The notes under the pieces were generated by a model. The model worked only from the letters and a program-made list of their open reading frames with translations. It was not told the origin of the DNA and ran no database searches. From assembly GCF_000337175.1 (NCBI RefSeq), contig NZ_AOIJ01000053.1:1-33239 (forward strand): DNA of 33,239 nucleotides, in the 5' to 3' direction. The stretch's first letter is position 1. The number at the start of each line of letters is the position of its first letter. The position numbers and the translations under genes were made by a program. The DNA is from Natrinema gari JCM 14663 (lineage in GTDB: Archaea > Halobacteriota > Halobacteria > Halobacteriales > Natrialbaceae). Below are positions 16,626-23,911 of the stretch, in pieces.

Positions 16626-16772
16626 TCAGCTCTCGCCGCGCATCCCGTCGCGGAACTCGAGGACCGTCCGCCGGAGGAGGAGGTACGCGAAGAAGACCAA
16701 CCCGAGCAGGATCAGGACGACCGCGATGATGACCGGGTCGTCGGGGAGGATGCCGATGATGGTATCCAGCAT
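16626..16772 (-). CDS. 48-residue single-span membrane protein
   Basis: A reverse-strand ATG at 16772 opens a 48-codon frame ending TGA at 16626-16628. The protein has a short N-terminus (MLDTIIGILPDDP), one strong membrane helix (about residues 14-33, VIIAVVLILLGLVFFAYLLL) and a positively charged then acidic end (RRTVLEFRDGMRGES). A perfect GTTAAC element 26 nt upstream (16798-16803), preceded by CGAAACG as BRE-like sequence, predicts a leaderless mRNA. This strongly supports a real gene. Function is unknown; such tiny proteins often modulate larger membrane complexes. Confidence 0.72.
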   Translation of the reverse strand: MLDTIIGILPDDPVIIAVVLILLGLVFFAYLLLRRTVLEFRDGMRGES

Positions 16773-16797
16773 ACGCCGCGGCTACACTGTCAGCGCG

Positions 16798-16803
16798 GTT
16801 AAC
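16798..16803 (-). promoter_or_regulatory. BRE/TATA of the 48-residue membrane protein
   Basis: CGAAACGGTTAACC on the minus strand resembles a combined BRE and TATA. Its GTTAAC core is centred 28 nt before the ATG at 16772. Confidence 0.55.
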
Positions 16804-16833
16804 CGTTTCGACCTCGTTCAGTTGTATCCGTCC

Positions 16834-16903
16834 GACGGGTCGGTAACTAAAACCCGTCTTTCAGCTTGGGCTACCTATAACGTCGGTCGGGTCGTAGCCC
16901 GAC
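16834..16903. repeat. Cluster of three inverted repeats in a gene-free gap
   Basis: GACGGGT (16834-16840) pairs with ACCCGTC (16852-16858) and is followed by TTT. GGGCTAC (16868-16874) pairs with GTAGCCC (16894-16900). GTCGGG (16886-16891) pairs with CCCGAC (16898-16903). The last two stems overlap and cannot form together. Such structure is compatible with a small RNA, a switch-like leader or a terminator, but no consensus class is recognised. Confidence 0.5.
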
Positions 16904-17161
16904 GTGTGCCTCGGTCGTCGGCCCTCACTCTCCCGAATCCGTTCCGGGGGCCGCTCTCGAGATCGAGGCCAGCTCCACACCCCCTTCGATCATCCCGGTG
17001 CCGATCACGGCGGCCCGCCCGCGACTTCGGTCCCGTCTGAGGGCCGGCACGACGGCGGGTCGCCGCCCCCCTGCTAGCGGTCCCCGTCGATTCACCGACG
17101 CCGGTCCCGCACCCGACCCCCCGCTGACGCTGTGGCGATCCACGGCAGACCGCGCTCCGGC

Positions 17162-17737
17162 TCACCGGTCTTCACGCTGCCCGTGTGACTCACTCCTGTC
17201 ATCGTCCTCTGCAGGTGTCCCCGTCTCCCCCAAAATCCGGACCGTTTCGATGACCGTTCCGTCCGGGTCGCGGATCTCGCCGGCGAGGCCGCCGTCCGGT
17301 CGCTCCTCGAGCACGGCGAATCCCGGCCGATTCCCGCGCGGGTCGGCGTGGCTGCCGGGATTGAGCAACTGGACGGTGTCGCTCTCGACGACCGTCGGTC
17401 GATGGCTGTGGCCGAAAACGACCACGTCGGCCCCTCGCGAGCGTCCGAACATCGCGAGTCCCGTCTCGCCGCCGTCCCGTCGGTGCGTGACGGCGAATCG
17501 GACGCCGCCGGCCTCGACGACGCGCGCCGTCGGGAGGCGGTCGCGTACCACCCCGTTGTCGGCGTTCCCGTGGACCGCGTACAGTCGATCACACTCCGTC
17601 CGAAACGCCTCGAGCGCCGCCTCGGTCGTGAAGTCGCCGGCGTGGATGACGGTGTCGGCCTCCCGGGCCGCGGTCAGTGCGTCGCCCTCGAGTTCGTGGC
17701 CGCGGCTGCTGTGCGTGTCGGAGAAAATCGCGATCAT
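17162..17737 (-). CDS. Metallophosphoesterase, YfcE/MJ0936-type phosphodiesterase
   Basis: The 191-residue protein begins MIAIFSDTHSSRGHE. It carries the calcineurin-like metal-binding set D7 and H9 (SDTH), D35 (HAGD), N58 (HGNAD), H85 (VTHRR), and H110 and H112 (FGHSH), followed by LNPGS. This is the standard set for small phosphodiesterases acting on phosphodiester substrates with two divalent metals. The C-terminus (165-191) is hydrophilic and lineage-specific. The start at 17737 is fixed by the catalytic motif. It is divergent from a CDF transporter. The natural substrate is unknown. Confidence 0.92.
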   Translation of the reverse strand: MIAIFSDTHSSRGHELEGDALTAAREADTVIHAGDFTTEAALEAFRTECDRLYAVHGNADNGVVRDRLPTARVVEAGGVRFAVTHRRDGGETGLAMFGRSRGADVVVFGHSHRPTVVESDTVQLLNPGSHADPRGNRPGFAVLEERPDGGLAGEIRDPDGTVIETVRILGETGTPAEDDDRSESHGQREDR

Positions 17738-17853
17738 GATCGGCCTTCGGCCGTCACTGACAGGTCCCTTTCGGATGCGGGCCGCGATGCGTCCGTGAGC
17801 GCGGGTCGGCGGAAAGGCGATCCGTTTCGGTCGGCGGCCGAAGTCGATCTAGA

Positions 17854-17875
17854 GCGGCTTATCCTTTTAGGCCGC
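17854..17875 (+). promoter_or_regulatory. TATA region flanked by an inverted repeat (CDF transporter)
   Basis: CTTTTAG (17864-17870) lies about 28 nt before the ATG at 17895. It is framed by GCGGC (17854-17858) and GCCGC (17871-17875), so a repressor site over the TATA box is possible. The stem is short and GC-rich, so chance remains likely. Confidence 0.35.
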
Positions 17876-17894
17876 CCCTTCGTAGTCGCCGTCG

Positions 17895-18839
17895 ATGGCC
17901 AGTAGTACCTCCGTCGTGCTCGCCGCACTGTTCGCGAACGGCGCGATCGCGGTCCTGAAGTTCGGCGGGTTTCTGTTGACCGGGAGCCCAGCGATGCTGT
18001 CGGAGACGTATCACTCGATCTCGGACACGGGGAACCAGATCTTCCTGCTGATCGGGATCAAGTACGGCGCACAAGAGGCGACCCGCGAGCATCCGTTCGG
18101 TCACGGGAAGGCCCAGTTCTTCTACAGCCTCCTCGTGAGCGTCATGCTCTTCGGCATCGCCGGCTGGGAGAGCGCCCGTCACGGGTACGACGCCCTGACC
18201 CACGGCGGCGTCCACCGGGCGAGCGAGGACGTGACGCTGCTTGGACAGACGTTCGATCCGGTCTTCGTCAACTACGCCGTGTTGCTCGGGGCGATCGCGT
18301 TCGAGTCCTACGCGTTCTGGAAGGCCTACAAGGGGATCAGCCGCCAGATGGACGAGTACGGCTGGACCACCCTCCGCGAGGCGTTCCGCAAGACCAGCGA
18401 CGTGACGACCCTGACCGCGCTCACCGAGGACACCATCGCGCTCGCCGGCGCGGGGATCGCCCTCTTCGGCGTGTACCTCACTCGGACGACCGGGAACCCG
18501 ATGTACGACGCCGCCGCTGCGCTCCTCATCGGACTCATGCTCATGGGATTCGCGATCGCGCTCGCCTGGCAGAACAAGCGGCTCATCCTCGGGGAGAGCC
18601 TGCCGAAAGAGGCCGAGGACGAACTCCGAGCGATCGTCGCCGACTGGGACGGCGTCACCGAACTCGTCGACTTCCGAACCGTCTACTTCGGTACCGAGGA
18701 GTTGCTCGTTACCGCCGACGTGGCGTTCGAGCCCGATCTCGATGCCGAGACGATCTCCGAGCGCATCACGCGGATCGAACTCGCGCTGATGGAGCACGAC
18801 GATCAGATCCAGAAGGTCTACATCGAACCCGAGACGTAG
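17895..18839 (+). CDS. Cation diffusion facilitator (ZnT9-like) transporter
   Basis: The 314-residue protein has the CDF membrane domain with six hydrophobic segments. The metal motif SETYHSISDTGNQ (H40, D44) in helix 2 resembles the HxxxD of zinc transporters. The conserved HPFGHGKAQFF (66-76) follows. In helix 5, ALTEDTIAL (E178, D179) replaces the more usual second HxxxD, as in ZnT9/SLC30A9-like members. The C-terminal cytoplasmic domain (about 235-314) has the ferredoxin-like CDF fold (TVYFGTEELLVTADVAFEPD). It likely exports or exchanges Zn2+ or another divalent metal. It is transcribed away from the phosphodiesterase. Confidence 0.93.
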   Translation: MASSTSVVLAALFANGAIAVLKFGGFLLTGSPAMLSETYHSISDTGNQIFLLIGIKYGAQEATREHPFGHGKAQFFYSLLVSVMLFGIAGWESARHGYDALTHGGVHRASEDVTLLGQTFDPVFVNYAVLLGAIAFESYAFWKAYKGISRQMDEYGWTTLREAFRKTSDVTTLTALTEDTIALAGAGIALFGVYLTRTTGNPMYDAAAALLIGLMLMGFAIALAWQNKRLILGESLPKEAEDELRAIVADWDGVTELVDFRTVYFGTEELLVTADVAFEPDLDAETISERITRIELALMEHDDQIQKVYIEPET

Positions 18840-18857
18840 CCCCGACCTCCGGCCTCG

Positions 18858-19268
18858 CTACTCCGCGCGTTTTGCCGCCGTGTCGTCGTAGCCCGCCACG
18901 ACCGTCGTGCCCGGCGGCCGATCGTTCAACACCGCCGTCACCGTCGTCTCCTCCAGATCGACCGTCGACTCGAGGGGCTCCCAGCCCGCCTCCGTTTCGA
19001 CGGCGATCGCCACGTCGGTCGGGCTCGCGCCGGCCGGCAGCTTCGAGGGGTCGTAGACGAGCGCGATCCGGACGGCCTCGACTGCTTTCAGTTCCTCGCA
19101 TACCACGAGGTCGACGGGGTCGCCCAGCGCGTCGACTGGCGGCTCGCGGCCGCTCTTCCGGAGGCCGAACGCGTCGGGAACGACACCGGCCACGAGTTCG
19201 ACGCGTGCCCCCGCCCGCTCGAGTGTATACTCAGCGACGGTGTTCGAGTCGTATCCGGGAATCGTCAT
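18858..19268 (-). CDS. Hypothetical haloarchaeal protein, beta-rich
   Basis: The 136-residue acidic protein is without membrane helix or signal. The second half contains LVYDPSKLPAGASPTDVAIA, WEPLESTVDLEETTVTAVL and GTTVVAGYD. This pattern is also seen in the beta-sandwich region of haloarchaeal PGF-type surface proteins. Here it stands alone, without an anchor. No catalytic residues are recognised. The start at 19268 gives MTIPGYDSNTVAEY. The gene is divergent from the helicase and convergent with the CDF transporter. Confidence 0.72.
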   Translation of the reverse strand: MTIPGYDSNTVAEYTLERAGARVELVAGVVPDAFGLRKSGREPPVDALGDPVDLVVCEELKAVEAVRIALVYDPSKLPAGASPTDVAIAVETEAGWEPLESTVDLEETTVTAVLNDRPPGTTVVAGYDDTAAKRAE

Positions 19269-19383
19269 ACGGGAGGCAGGTACTCGAGACGGATGACCCT
19301 GTAGCGCGCGTTCGCCGGCCGGGTGTCGGCGGGCATCGCCGCCGTCGGTCGTGCACCCGGCCCGACCGAATCGAGACGAATCC

Positions 19384-19390
19384 TTTTATC
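19384..19390 (+). promoter_or_regulatory. TATA element of the XPD-like helicase gene
   Basis: TTTTATC lies 27 nt before the GTG at 19414. This agrees with a leaderless mRNA starting with that codon. Confidence 0.55.
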
Positions 19391-19413
19391 GCAGCGCGAA
19401 CCTATCGTCTCGT

Positions 19414-21585
19414 GTGTCCGAGACTGCCGGGTACATGCGCTTTTTCCCGTACGACCAGCCGTACGAGAACCAGCGTGAGGCGATGGACCGCATCTATAAC
19501 TCCCTCCACCAGGGACAGGACGTCCTCTTCGAGGGGGCCTGCGGGACCGGCAAGACGCTCTCGTCGCTGGTCCCCGCCCTCGAGATCGCTCGCGAGCAGG
19601 ACAAGACGGTCGTCATCACGACCAACGTCCACCAGCAGATGCGCCAGTTCGTCGCCGAGGCCCGCGCGATCACCCGTGAGGAGTCGATTCGGGCGGTCGT
19701 CTTCAAGGGCAAAGCGTCGATGTGTCACATCGACGTCGGCTACGAGGAGTGTCAGGCGCTCCGGGACAACACCCGCGCCGTCGTCGACGCCGAGCAGGAT
19801 CGCGAGCAACTCGAGCGCCGGCAGCGCGAACTGCTCGCGGAGAGTCAGGACGGCGACGGCGCGGCGGCCGACGCCCGCTCGGCGGTGATGGACGAACTCG
19901 AGACCATCGAGGAGCGACTCGAGGACCTCGAAGACCAGACCGTCTGTGACTACTACCGAAACAATCTCACGCAGGATACGGACGAGTTCTTCGGCTGGCT
20001 CTTCGAGGACGTCCGCACGCCCGACGAGATCTACGAGTACGCCGAGCGCCAGGAACTCTGCGGGTACGAACTCCTCAAGGAGGGGATCGAGGGCGTCGAT
20101 CTGGTCGTCTGTAACTACCACCACCTGCTGGACTCGACCATTCGAGAGCAGTTCTTCCGGTGGCTGGGTCGCGACCCCGAGGACGTGATCGCCGTCTTCG
20201 ATGAGGCTCACAACGTCGAGGACGCCGCCCGCGAACACGCGACCCGGACCTGCTCCGAGCGGACGTTCGAGTCGGCACTCGAGGAGTTGGCCGACAGCGA
20301 CGACCCGCGGGCCGAGGACGCCGCGAACGTCCTCTCGGCGTTTCACCGCGCGCTCGTCGAGACCTACGAGGATTCCTTCGGCTTCGGGGAGCGCGAGGGG
20401 ATCGGCGAGAACTGGGAGGACGTTTCGATCGCCAACGACGACCGCAAGGACGACCTCACCCTCGAGTTCCTCCAGCGGTATTCGGGTCGGGGAATCGACG
20501 ACGATCTCGAGGCGGCGATGAAGCTGGGACAAGAGTTAGACGAGGAGTACGAGGAGGCTTACCGGGAGGGCGAGACGGCCACACGGACGGAGTGTCAGAC
20601 CTTACAGGCCGCGGCCTTCGTCAGCGCGTGGATGACCGAGGGCTCGACGGAGGGACTGTATCCTGTCGTCGCCGTCACGCGAGACGCGGGCACGGACGAA
20701 ATATACGGTCGTGTGGAACTGTACTCCTGTCTCCCGCGACAGGTGACCGGCCAACTCTTCGACGAGATCTACGCGACCGTCCTGATGAGCGCGACGCTCC
20801 AGCCGTTCGAGGTCACCGAGGCCGTGTTGGGTATCGAGGATGCGGTATCGATGGCCTACGGCCTCCAGTTCCCCGAGGACAATCGCCGAACCTTCGCCGT
20901 CGAGACGCCGCCGCTTTTCTCCTCGGATCGCGACGACCCCGGGGTCCAGGCGGACGTGACCGAGACGATCCATGACGCCGTGCGGATGACGCCCGGCAAC
21001 ACGCTCGCCTTCTTCCCGAATTACGGCGAGGCGAACCGGTACGCCGACCGACTCGTCGGTCGGACCGACCGGACGGTATACGTGGACGAGCCGGGCCAGT
21101 CGGCCGAAGACCTCCGACAGCAGTTCGTCGCGGATGACGGGGCGGTCCTGTGCACCTCGCTGTGGGGGACCCTCGCGGAGGGGGTGAGCTTCGACGGCGA
21201 CGACGCCCACACGGTGTTGGTCGTCGGCGTCCCCTACCCCCATCTCGACGACCGGGCCGAGGCGGTCCAGGAGGCCTACGACGCGGCCTTCGACGGCACC
21301 GAGACGGGCTGGCGCTACGCCGTCGAGTTCCCGACGATCCGCAAGACCAGGCAGGCGCTGGGCCGAGTCATCCGCTCGCCCGAGGAGGTCGGCGTCCGCG
21401 CGCTGCTCGACCGACGCTACTCGAGGCGAGCGAAGCCGGACCTCGGCAAGTACAGCGTCAACGGCATCTTCCCCCACGAGGAACGCGAGGAACTGATCGA
21501 TATCGACCCGGCAAAACTCAAGTTCTCGATGCTCAACTTCTACGGCGGTCACGACGCCTACGACGGCGATCCGCCGGCACCGTAA
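19414..21585 (+). CDS. XPD/Rad3-like FeS DNA helicase (DinG/XPD superfamily)
   Basis: The 723-residue superfamily 2 helicase carries Walker A GACGTGKT (41-48), the DEAH box FDEAHN (about 262-267) and motif VI QALGRVIRSPEEVG near the C-terminus. Four cysteines (C104, C113, C178, C216) sit between motifs Ia and II, as in the 4Fe-4S domain of XPD and DinG. It should unwind DNA 5' to 3', in repair or replication restart. I chose GTG 19414 because TTTTATC is 27 nt upstream and residues from VSETAGYMRFFPYD fit the family; ATG 19435 is the alternative. It is divergent from a hypothetical gene and its specific pathway is not deducible. Confidence 0.93.
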   Translation: MSETAGYMRFFPYDQPYENQREAMDRIYNSLHQGQDVLFEGACGTGKTLSSLVPALEIAREQDKTVVITTNVHQQMRQFVAEARAITREESIRAVVFKGKASMCHIDVGYEECQALRDNTRAVVDAEQDREQLERRQRELLAESQDGDGAAADARSAVMDELETIEERLEDLEDQTVCDYYRNNLTQDTDEFFGWLFEDVRTPDEIYEYAERQELCGYELLKEGIEGVDLVVCNYHHLLDSTIREQFFRWLGRDPEDVIAVFDEAHNVEDAAREHATRTCSERTFESALEELADSDDPRAEDAANVLSAFHRALVETYEDSFGFGEREGIGENWEDVSIANDDRKDDLTLEFLQRYSGRGIDDDLEAAMKLGQELDEEYEEAYREGETATRTECQTLQAAAFVSAWMTEGSTEGLYPVVAVTRDAGTDEIYGRVELYSCLPRQVTGQLFDEIYATVLMSATLQPFEVTEAVLGIEDAVSMAYGLQFPEDNRRTFAVETPPLFSSDRDDPGVQADVTETIHDAVRMTPGNTLAFFPNYGEANRYADRLVGRTDRTVYVDEPGQSAEDLRQQFVADDGAVLCTSLWGTLAEGVSFDGDDAHTVLVVGVPYPHLDDRAEAVQEAYDAAFDGTETGWRYAVEFPTIRKTRQALGRVIRSPEEVGVRALLDRRYSRRAKPDLGKYSVNGIFPHEEREELIDIDPAKLKFSMLNFYGGHDAYDGDPPAP

Positions 21586-21597
21586 TCCCAACGCGGG

Positions 21598-22098
21598 TCA
21601 GGACGGCAACGAAACGCGGCTCACCGGCAGCTTGTTCGTTCCGTCCCAGAACTCGAGTTCGCCCACCGTCCATCGAATCGGGTCGATCTCGCGGTCGGCC
21701 AGCCGGCGTGCGGTCGCGAGGTCGCCGCCGCGGGCCAGCGTCACGTGGGGCACGTAGTCGCCGCCTTCGAGTCCGTCGACGGGGTCGAAGGCCTCGGTGA
21801 GAGCGGCGTGAACGTCCTCGAGTCCGGGGCTGTCGACGGCTAAATAGACCACTGGAGCCGACCCGAGCGGCGGGTCTTCGAAGTAGTCGATGCCCGTGAT
21901 CGTGGCCTCGACGGCGGGGGTGCCCTCGAGCGCGCGGTGGGCTCGGTGTTGAAGCTGTGCGACGTGGTCGGCCTCGCCGAGTCGTTTGAGCAGACAGGAG
22001 TGGTCCTCGCGGACGGTCTCGAACCCGATCAGGTCGGGATGGAGCCGGTTCGCGAGCTGCCGGACGCGACCGGGGACCGGAACGTTGACGCTGTACAC
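21598..22098 (-). CDS. LigT-like 2H phosphoesterase / 2'-5' RNA ligase family
   Basis: The 166-residue protein starts at GTG 22098 and has the two-lobed 2H fold. The second catalytic motif is intact, H118-V-T-L in YVPHVTLARGG. The first is H33-S-C-L in REDHSCLLKRL, where the usual Thr or Ser at the third position is Cys. The family includes 2'-5' RNA ligases and cyclic nucleotide phosphodiesterases acting on 2',3'-cyclic or 2'-5' linkages. The altered first motif makes activity uncertain. It is downstream of and convergent with the helicase with only 12 bp between. Confidence 0.82.
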   Translation of the reverse strand: MYSVNVPVPGRVRQLANRLHPDLIGFETVREDHSCLLKRLGEADHVAQLQHRAHRALEGTPAVEATITGIDYFEDPPLGSAPVVYLAVDSPGLEDVHAALTEAFDPVDGLEGGDYVPHVTLARGGDLATARRLADREIDPIRWTVGELEFWDGTNKLPVSRVSLPS

Positions 22099-22165
22099 TT
22101 CGGTCGCTGTTGGGCCGAGGCGGCTATCAGTCTGCTGGTCTCACGGGGGCTGATTCGATGCCGGA

Positions 22166-22360
22166 TTAGAGCCGGTCGAGCAGCCAGAGGCCGATCAACA
22201 CGGCGATCACGAACTGGACGACGAGGGCGAACGGACCGAGCAGGCTCGTGAGACCGTTGATCACCGCGCCGATGATCTCGAGCACGAGCAAGACGGCGAC
22301 CAGCCCGAGGACGAGTTTCAGCAGGGTCTCGATCTCGAGTTCGCCGCGCGTGTCGAACAT
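22166..22360 (-). CDS. Small two-helix membrane protein
   Basis: The 64-residue protein has a short hydrophilic start (MFDTRGELEIETLL). Two hydrophobic helices follow (about residues 15-34, LKLVLGLVAVLLVLEIIGAV, and 41-60, LGPFALVVQFVIAVLIGLWL). Many haloarchaea carry similar tiny membrane proteins without known function. A TATA-like TTTTCAAATAG upstream (minus strand, about 22379-22390) supports expression. It is divergent from the membrane-anchored regulator. Confidence 0.75.
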   Translation of the reverse strand: MFDTRGELEIETLLKLVLGLVAVLLVLEIIGAVINGLTSLLGPFALVVQFVIAVLIGLWLLDRL

Positions 22361-22417
22361 ACGGCCACGCTTGAGAGACTATTTGAAAAACACGTCGGTA
22401 CGGCGGTCGGAAAGACC

Positions 22418-22424
22418 TATTTAG
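22418..22424 (+). promoter_or_regulatory. TATA element of the membrane-anchored regulator
   Basis: TATTTAG is centred 26 nt upstream of the ATG at 22447. This predicts transcription starting at the first codon. Confidence 0.6.
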
Positions 22425-22446
22425 ACGGCTCCGGCATGTCATAGTA

Positions 22447-23571
22447 ATGGAGGCGAGGGGGCTGCGGGCCCTACTGTGTGTGCTCGTGGTGGTTGCGTCT
22501 TCGATCGCGCTCGTCTCGGCGGCGGCCGGTGCCACGGCGGACGTCGGGACACGGCGAGCGGCGCTGCAGGAATCGCCTGAGGGTGATGCGAACGACACGC
22601 CGATGCTTGGCGAGGCGGACCAGACGTATATCGACGTGTTCATCACCGAGAACGGCTCGGCGCGGATGACGGTTGACTACCAGTTCTACCTCGCCGACGA
22701 GAACCGGTCGGCCGAGTGGGAGGCGTTGGAGGCGAACGTCTCGAGCGAGACCGACTGGTACGTCGCCGAGGAACGCCGGAGTTGGAATGAGACGCTCTCC
22801 AAAGGGGAAAACGCGACCGACCGGGAGATGTCGCTCTCGAACGTCTCGATCACCACGGAGACGACGTCCAGACCGGAGGAGATCGGCCACGCGAAGGTCT
22901 CGTTCGAGTGGGCGCACTTCGCACACGTCCAAGTCAACCGGCTCGAGGCGGGCGCTGCGCTCTCCGGCTTTACGCTCACCGACGGGACGACGTTGCAGTT
23001 CCGCTGGCCCGAAGAGTACGCCCTTTACGAGAACGAGGGTGCGCTGCAGGTGAAGCCGTCCCCTGACGAGTCGGCCGCCGGATCGGTCGGCTGGGAGGGC
23101 GAACGGAACTTCCCCGACGACGAGCCCAGAGTCGTGCTGATACGGGACAGCGACGCGGGGACGGACGAGCCACAGTCCGCGGCGGAACCGTCGATGCCGT
23201 GGACGATCGTCACGCTCGCGCTCGCGTTGCTCGCAACCGTCGGCGCAGCCGGCTGGTTGCTCGGTCGCAGACGGTCGGACGGCGAGGCGGCCGTCGCCGA
23301 GGACGAGGCCGTCCACCGACCCGACGGCGCGGTCGCCGCCGAGCGGACCGTCCCCGACGGGCCCCCGCCGGAGTTACTGAGCAACGAGGAACGGGTCCTG
23401 CGACTGCTCGAGGAACGCGGCGGTCGGGTCAAACAACAGCAGGTCGTCTCGGAACTGGACTGGACCGAGGCCAAGACGAGTCAGGTCGTCGGGGACCTGC
23501 GCGAGAACGACGAGATCGAGGTGTTCCGAATCGGTCGGGAGAACGTGCTGACGTTGCCCGACGACGACTAA
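22447..23571 (+). CDS. Membrane-anchored winged-helix regulator (exported sensor domain)
   Basis: The 374-residue protein has a signal-like N-terminus (MEARGLRALLCVLVVVASS). An extracytoplasmic beta-rich domain (about 58-235) is rich in NxS/T sites. A single membrane helix is at about 251-272 (PWTIVTLALALLATVGAAGW). A Pro/Ala/Asp-rich linker leads to a winged-helix domain at about 311-370 (SNEERVLRLLEERGGRVKQ, then SELDWTEAKTSQVVGDL). This is the layout of haloarchaeal one-component regulators that read an outside signal and bind DNA from the membrane. The ligand is unknown. It sits next to a small membrane protein and upstream of the arginine cluster; no functional link is implied. Confidence 0.88.
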   Translation: MEARGLRALLCVLVVVASSIALVSAAAGATADVGTRRAALQESPEGDANDTPMLGEADQTYIDVFITENGSARMTVDYQFYLADENRSAEWEALEANVSSETDWYVAEERRSWNETLSKGENATDREMSLSNVSITTETTSRPEEIGHAKVSFEWAHFAHVQVNRLEAGAALSGFTLTDGTTLQFRWPEEYALYENEGALQVKPSPDESAAGSVGWEGERNFPDDEPRVVLIRDSDAGTDEPQSAAEPSMPWTIVTLALALLATVGAAGWLLGRRRSDGEAAVAEDEAVHRPDGAVAAERTVPDGPPPELLSNEERVLRLLEERGGRVKQQQVVSELDWTEAKTSQVVGDLRENDEIEVFRIGRENVLTLPDDD

Positions 23572-23640
23572 CGGTGTCCCCAGGTGTCGGCCGGCCCTGC
23601 CGATTCCGGCCCGGAACCATCGGGTGCGCGAGGTAGCAGG

Positions 23641-23647
23641 ATTTAAG
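23641..23647 (+). promoter_or_regulatory. Putative distal promoter upstream of argG
   Basis: ATTTAAG, inside AGGATTTAAG (23638-23647), is centred about 29 nt before a short ORF at 23673. The same 10 bases occur at the lysW promoter (26883-26892). This suggests a real promoter, perhaps controlled with the arginine operon. Confidence 0.5.
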
Positions 23648-23672
23648 ACGATGGGTCCGTATCACTGTACCA

Positions 23673-23765
23673 ATGAGCCGTCTCGCCGGTACCGCGTTCG
23701 CCGTTCTCGGTACCGGCGGGTCCGTCGCTCGGCGGCGGCCGCGGCGATTCCGACCGGGCCTTTGA
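23673..23765 (+). CDS. Possible Arg-rich leader peptide upstream of argG
   Basis: ATG 23673 to TGA 23763-23765 encodes 30 residues beginning MSRLAGTAFAVLGTGG and ending VARRRPRRFRPGL. There are seven arginines, six of them in the last 11 residues and three in a row. The ORF follows a TATA-like element at leaderless distance and its stop codon falls in the loop of a hairpin (23755-23770). Arg-rich chance ORFs are frequent in GC-rich haloarchaeal DNA, so coding is uncertain. A role in arginine-responsive control is a hypothesis only. Confidence 0.3.
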   Translation: MSRLAGTAFAVLGTGGSVARRRPRRFRPGL

Positions 23766-23770
23766 GCCCG
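23755..23770 (+). terminator. Hairpin overlapping the leader-ORF stop; possible terminator
   Basis: CGGGC (23755-23759) and GCCCG (23766-23770) form a 5-bp GC stem with loop CTTTGA, followed by TACTATACTACT. It could end the preceding transcript or act as an attenuator. The stem is short. The rest of the 340-bp gap 23572-23911 is noncoding and A/T-rich towards argG. Confidence 0.35.
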
Positions 23771-23875
23771 TACTATACTACTCCCCCTGTTCCGGTCTGT
23801 CTCGCTTCCCCTGAAACTGCAGTATTTCGGGTTAGCAGCATCTCTATCATTAATTTACGGAATTGAAACCAATGA

Positions 23876-23881
23876 ATTTAA
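23876..23881 (+). promoter_or_regulatory. argG proximal promoter
   Basis: ATTTAA (in GAATTTAAGTCC) is centred about 33 nt before ATG 23912. Transcription would start at about 23905, leaving around 7 nt of leader. The upstream 60 bp is markedly A/T-rich. Confidence 0.6.
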
Positions 23882-23911
23882 GTCCGTCCTGTGGGTTTAC
23901 TCGAGTACGAT

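Larger units (their letters stand above)
16773..17161. other. 389-bp stretch without a supportable gene
   Basis: It contains the promoter of the small membrane protein, the three inverted repeats above and short ORFs that are Gly/Arg-rich without haloarchaeal character. I see no tRNA, rRNA or insertion-sequence feature. Confidence 0.5.

Noticed and set aside
16925-17143. Reverse ORF ending IGTGMIEGGVELASIS
   Set aside because: It looked like a possible gene remnant, but Gly/Arg-rich upstream sequence and lack of promoter or family match leave it unsupported.
23624-23866. 80-codon ORF in the argG upstream gap
   Set aside because: Non-acidic, no domain, different frame from the leader ORF; no evidence of coding.
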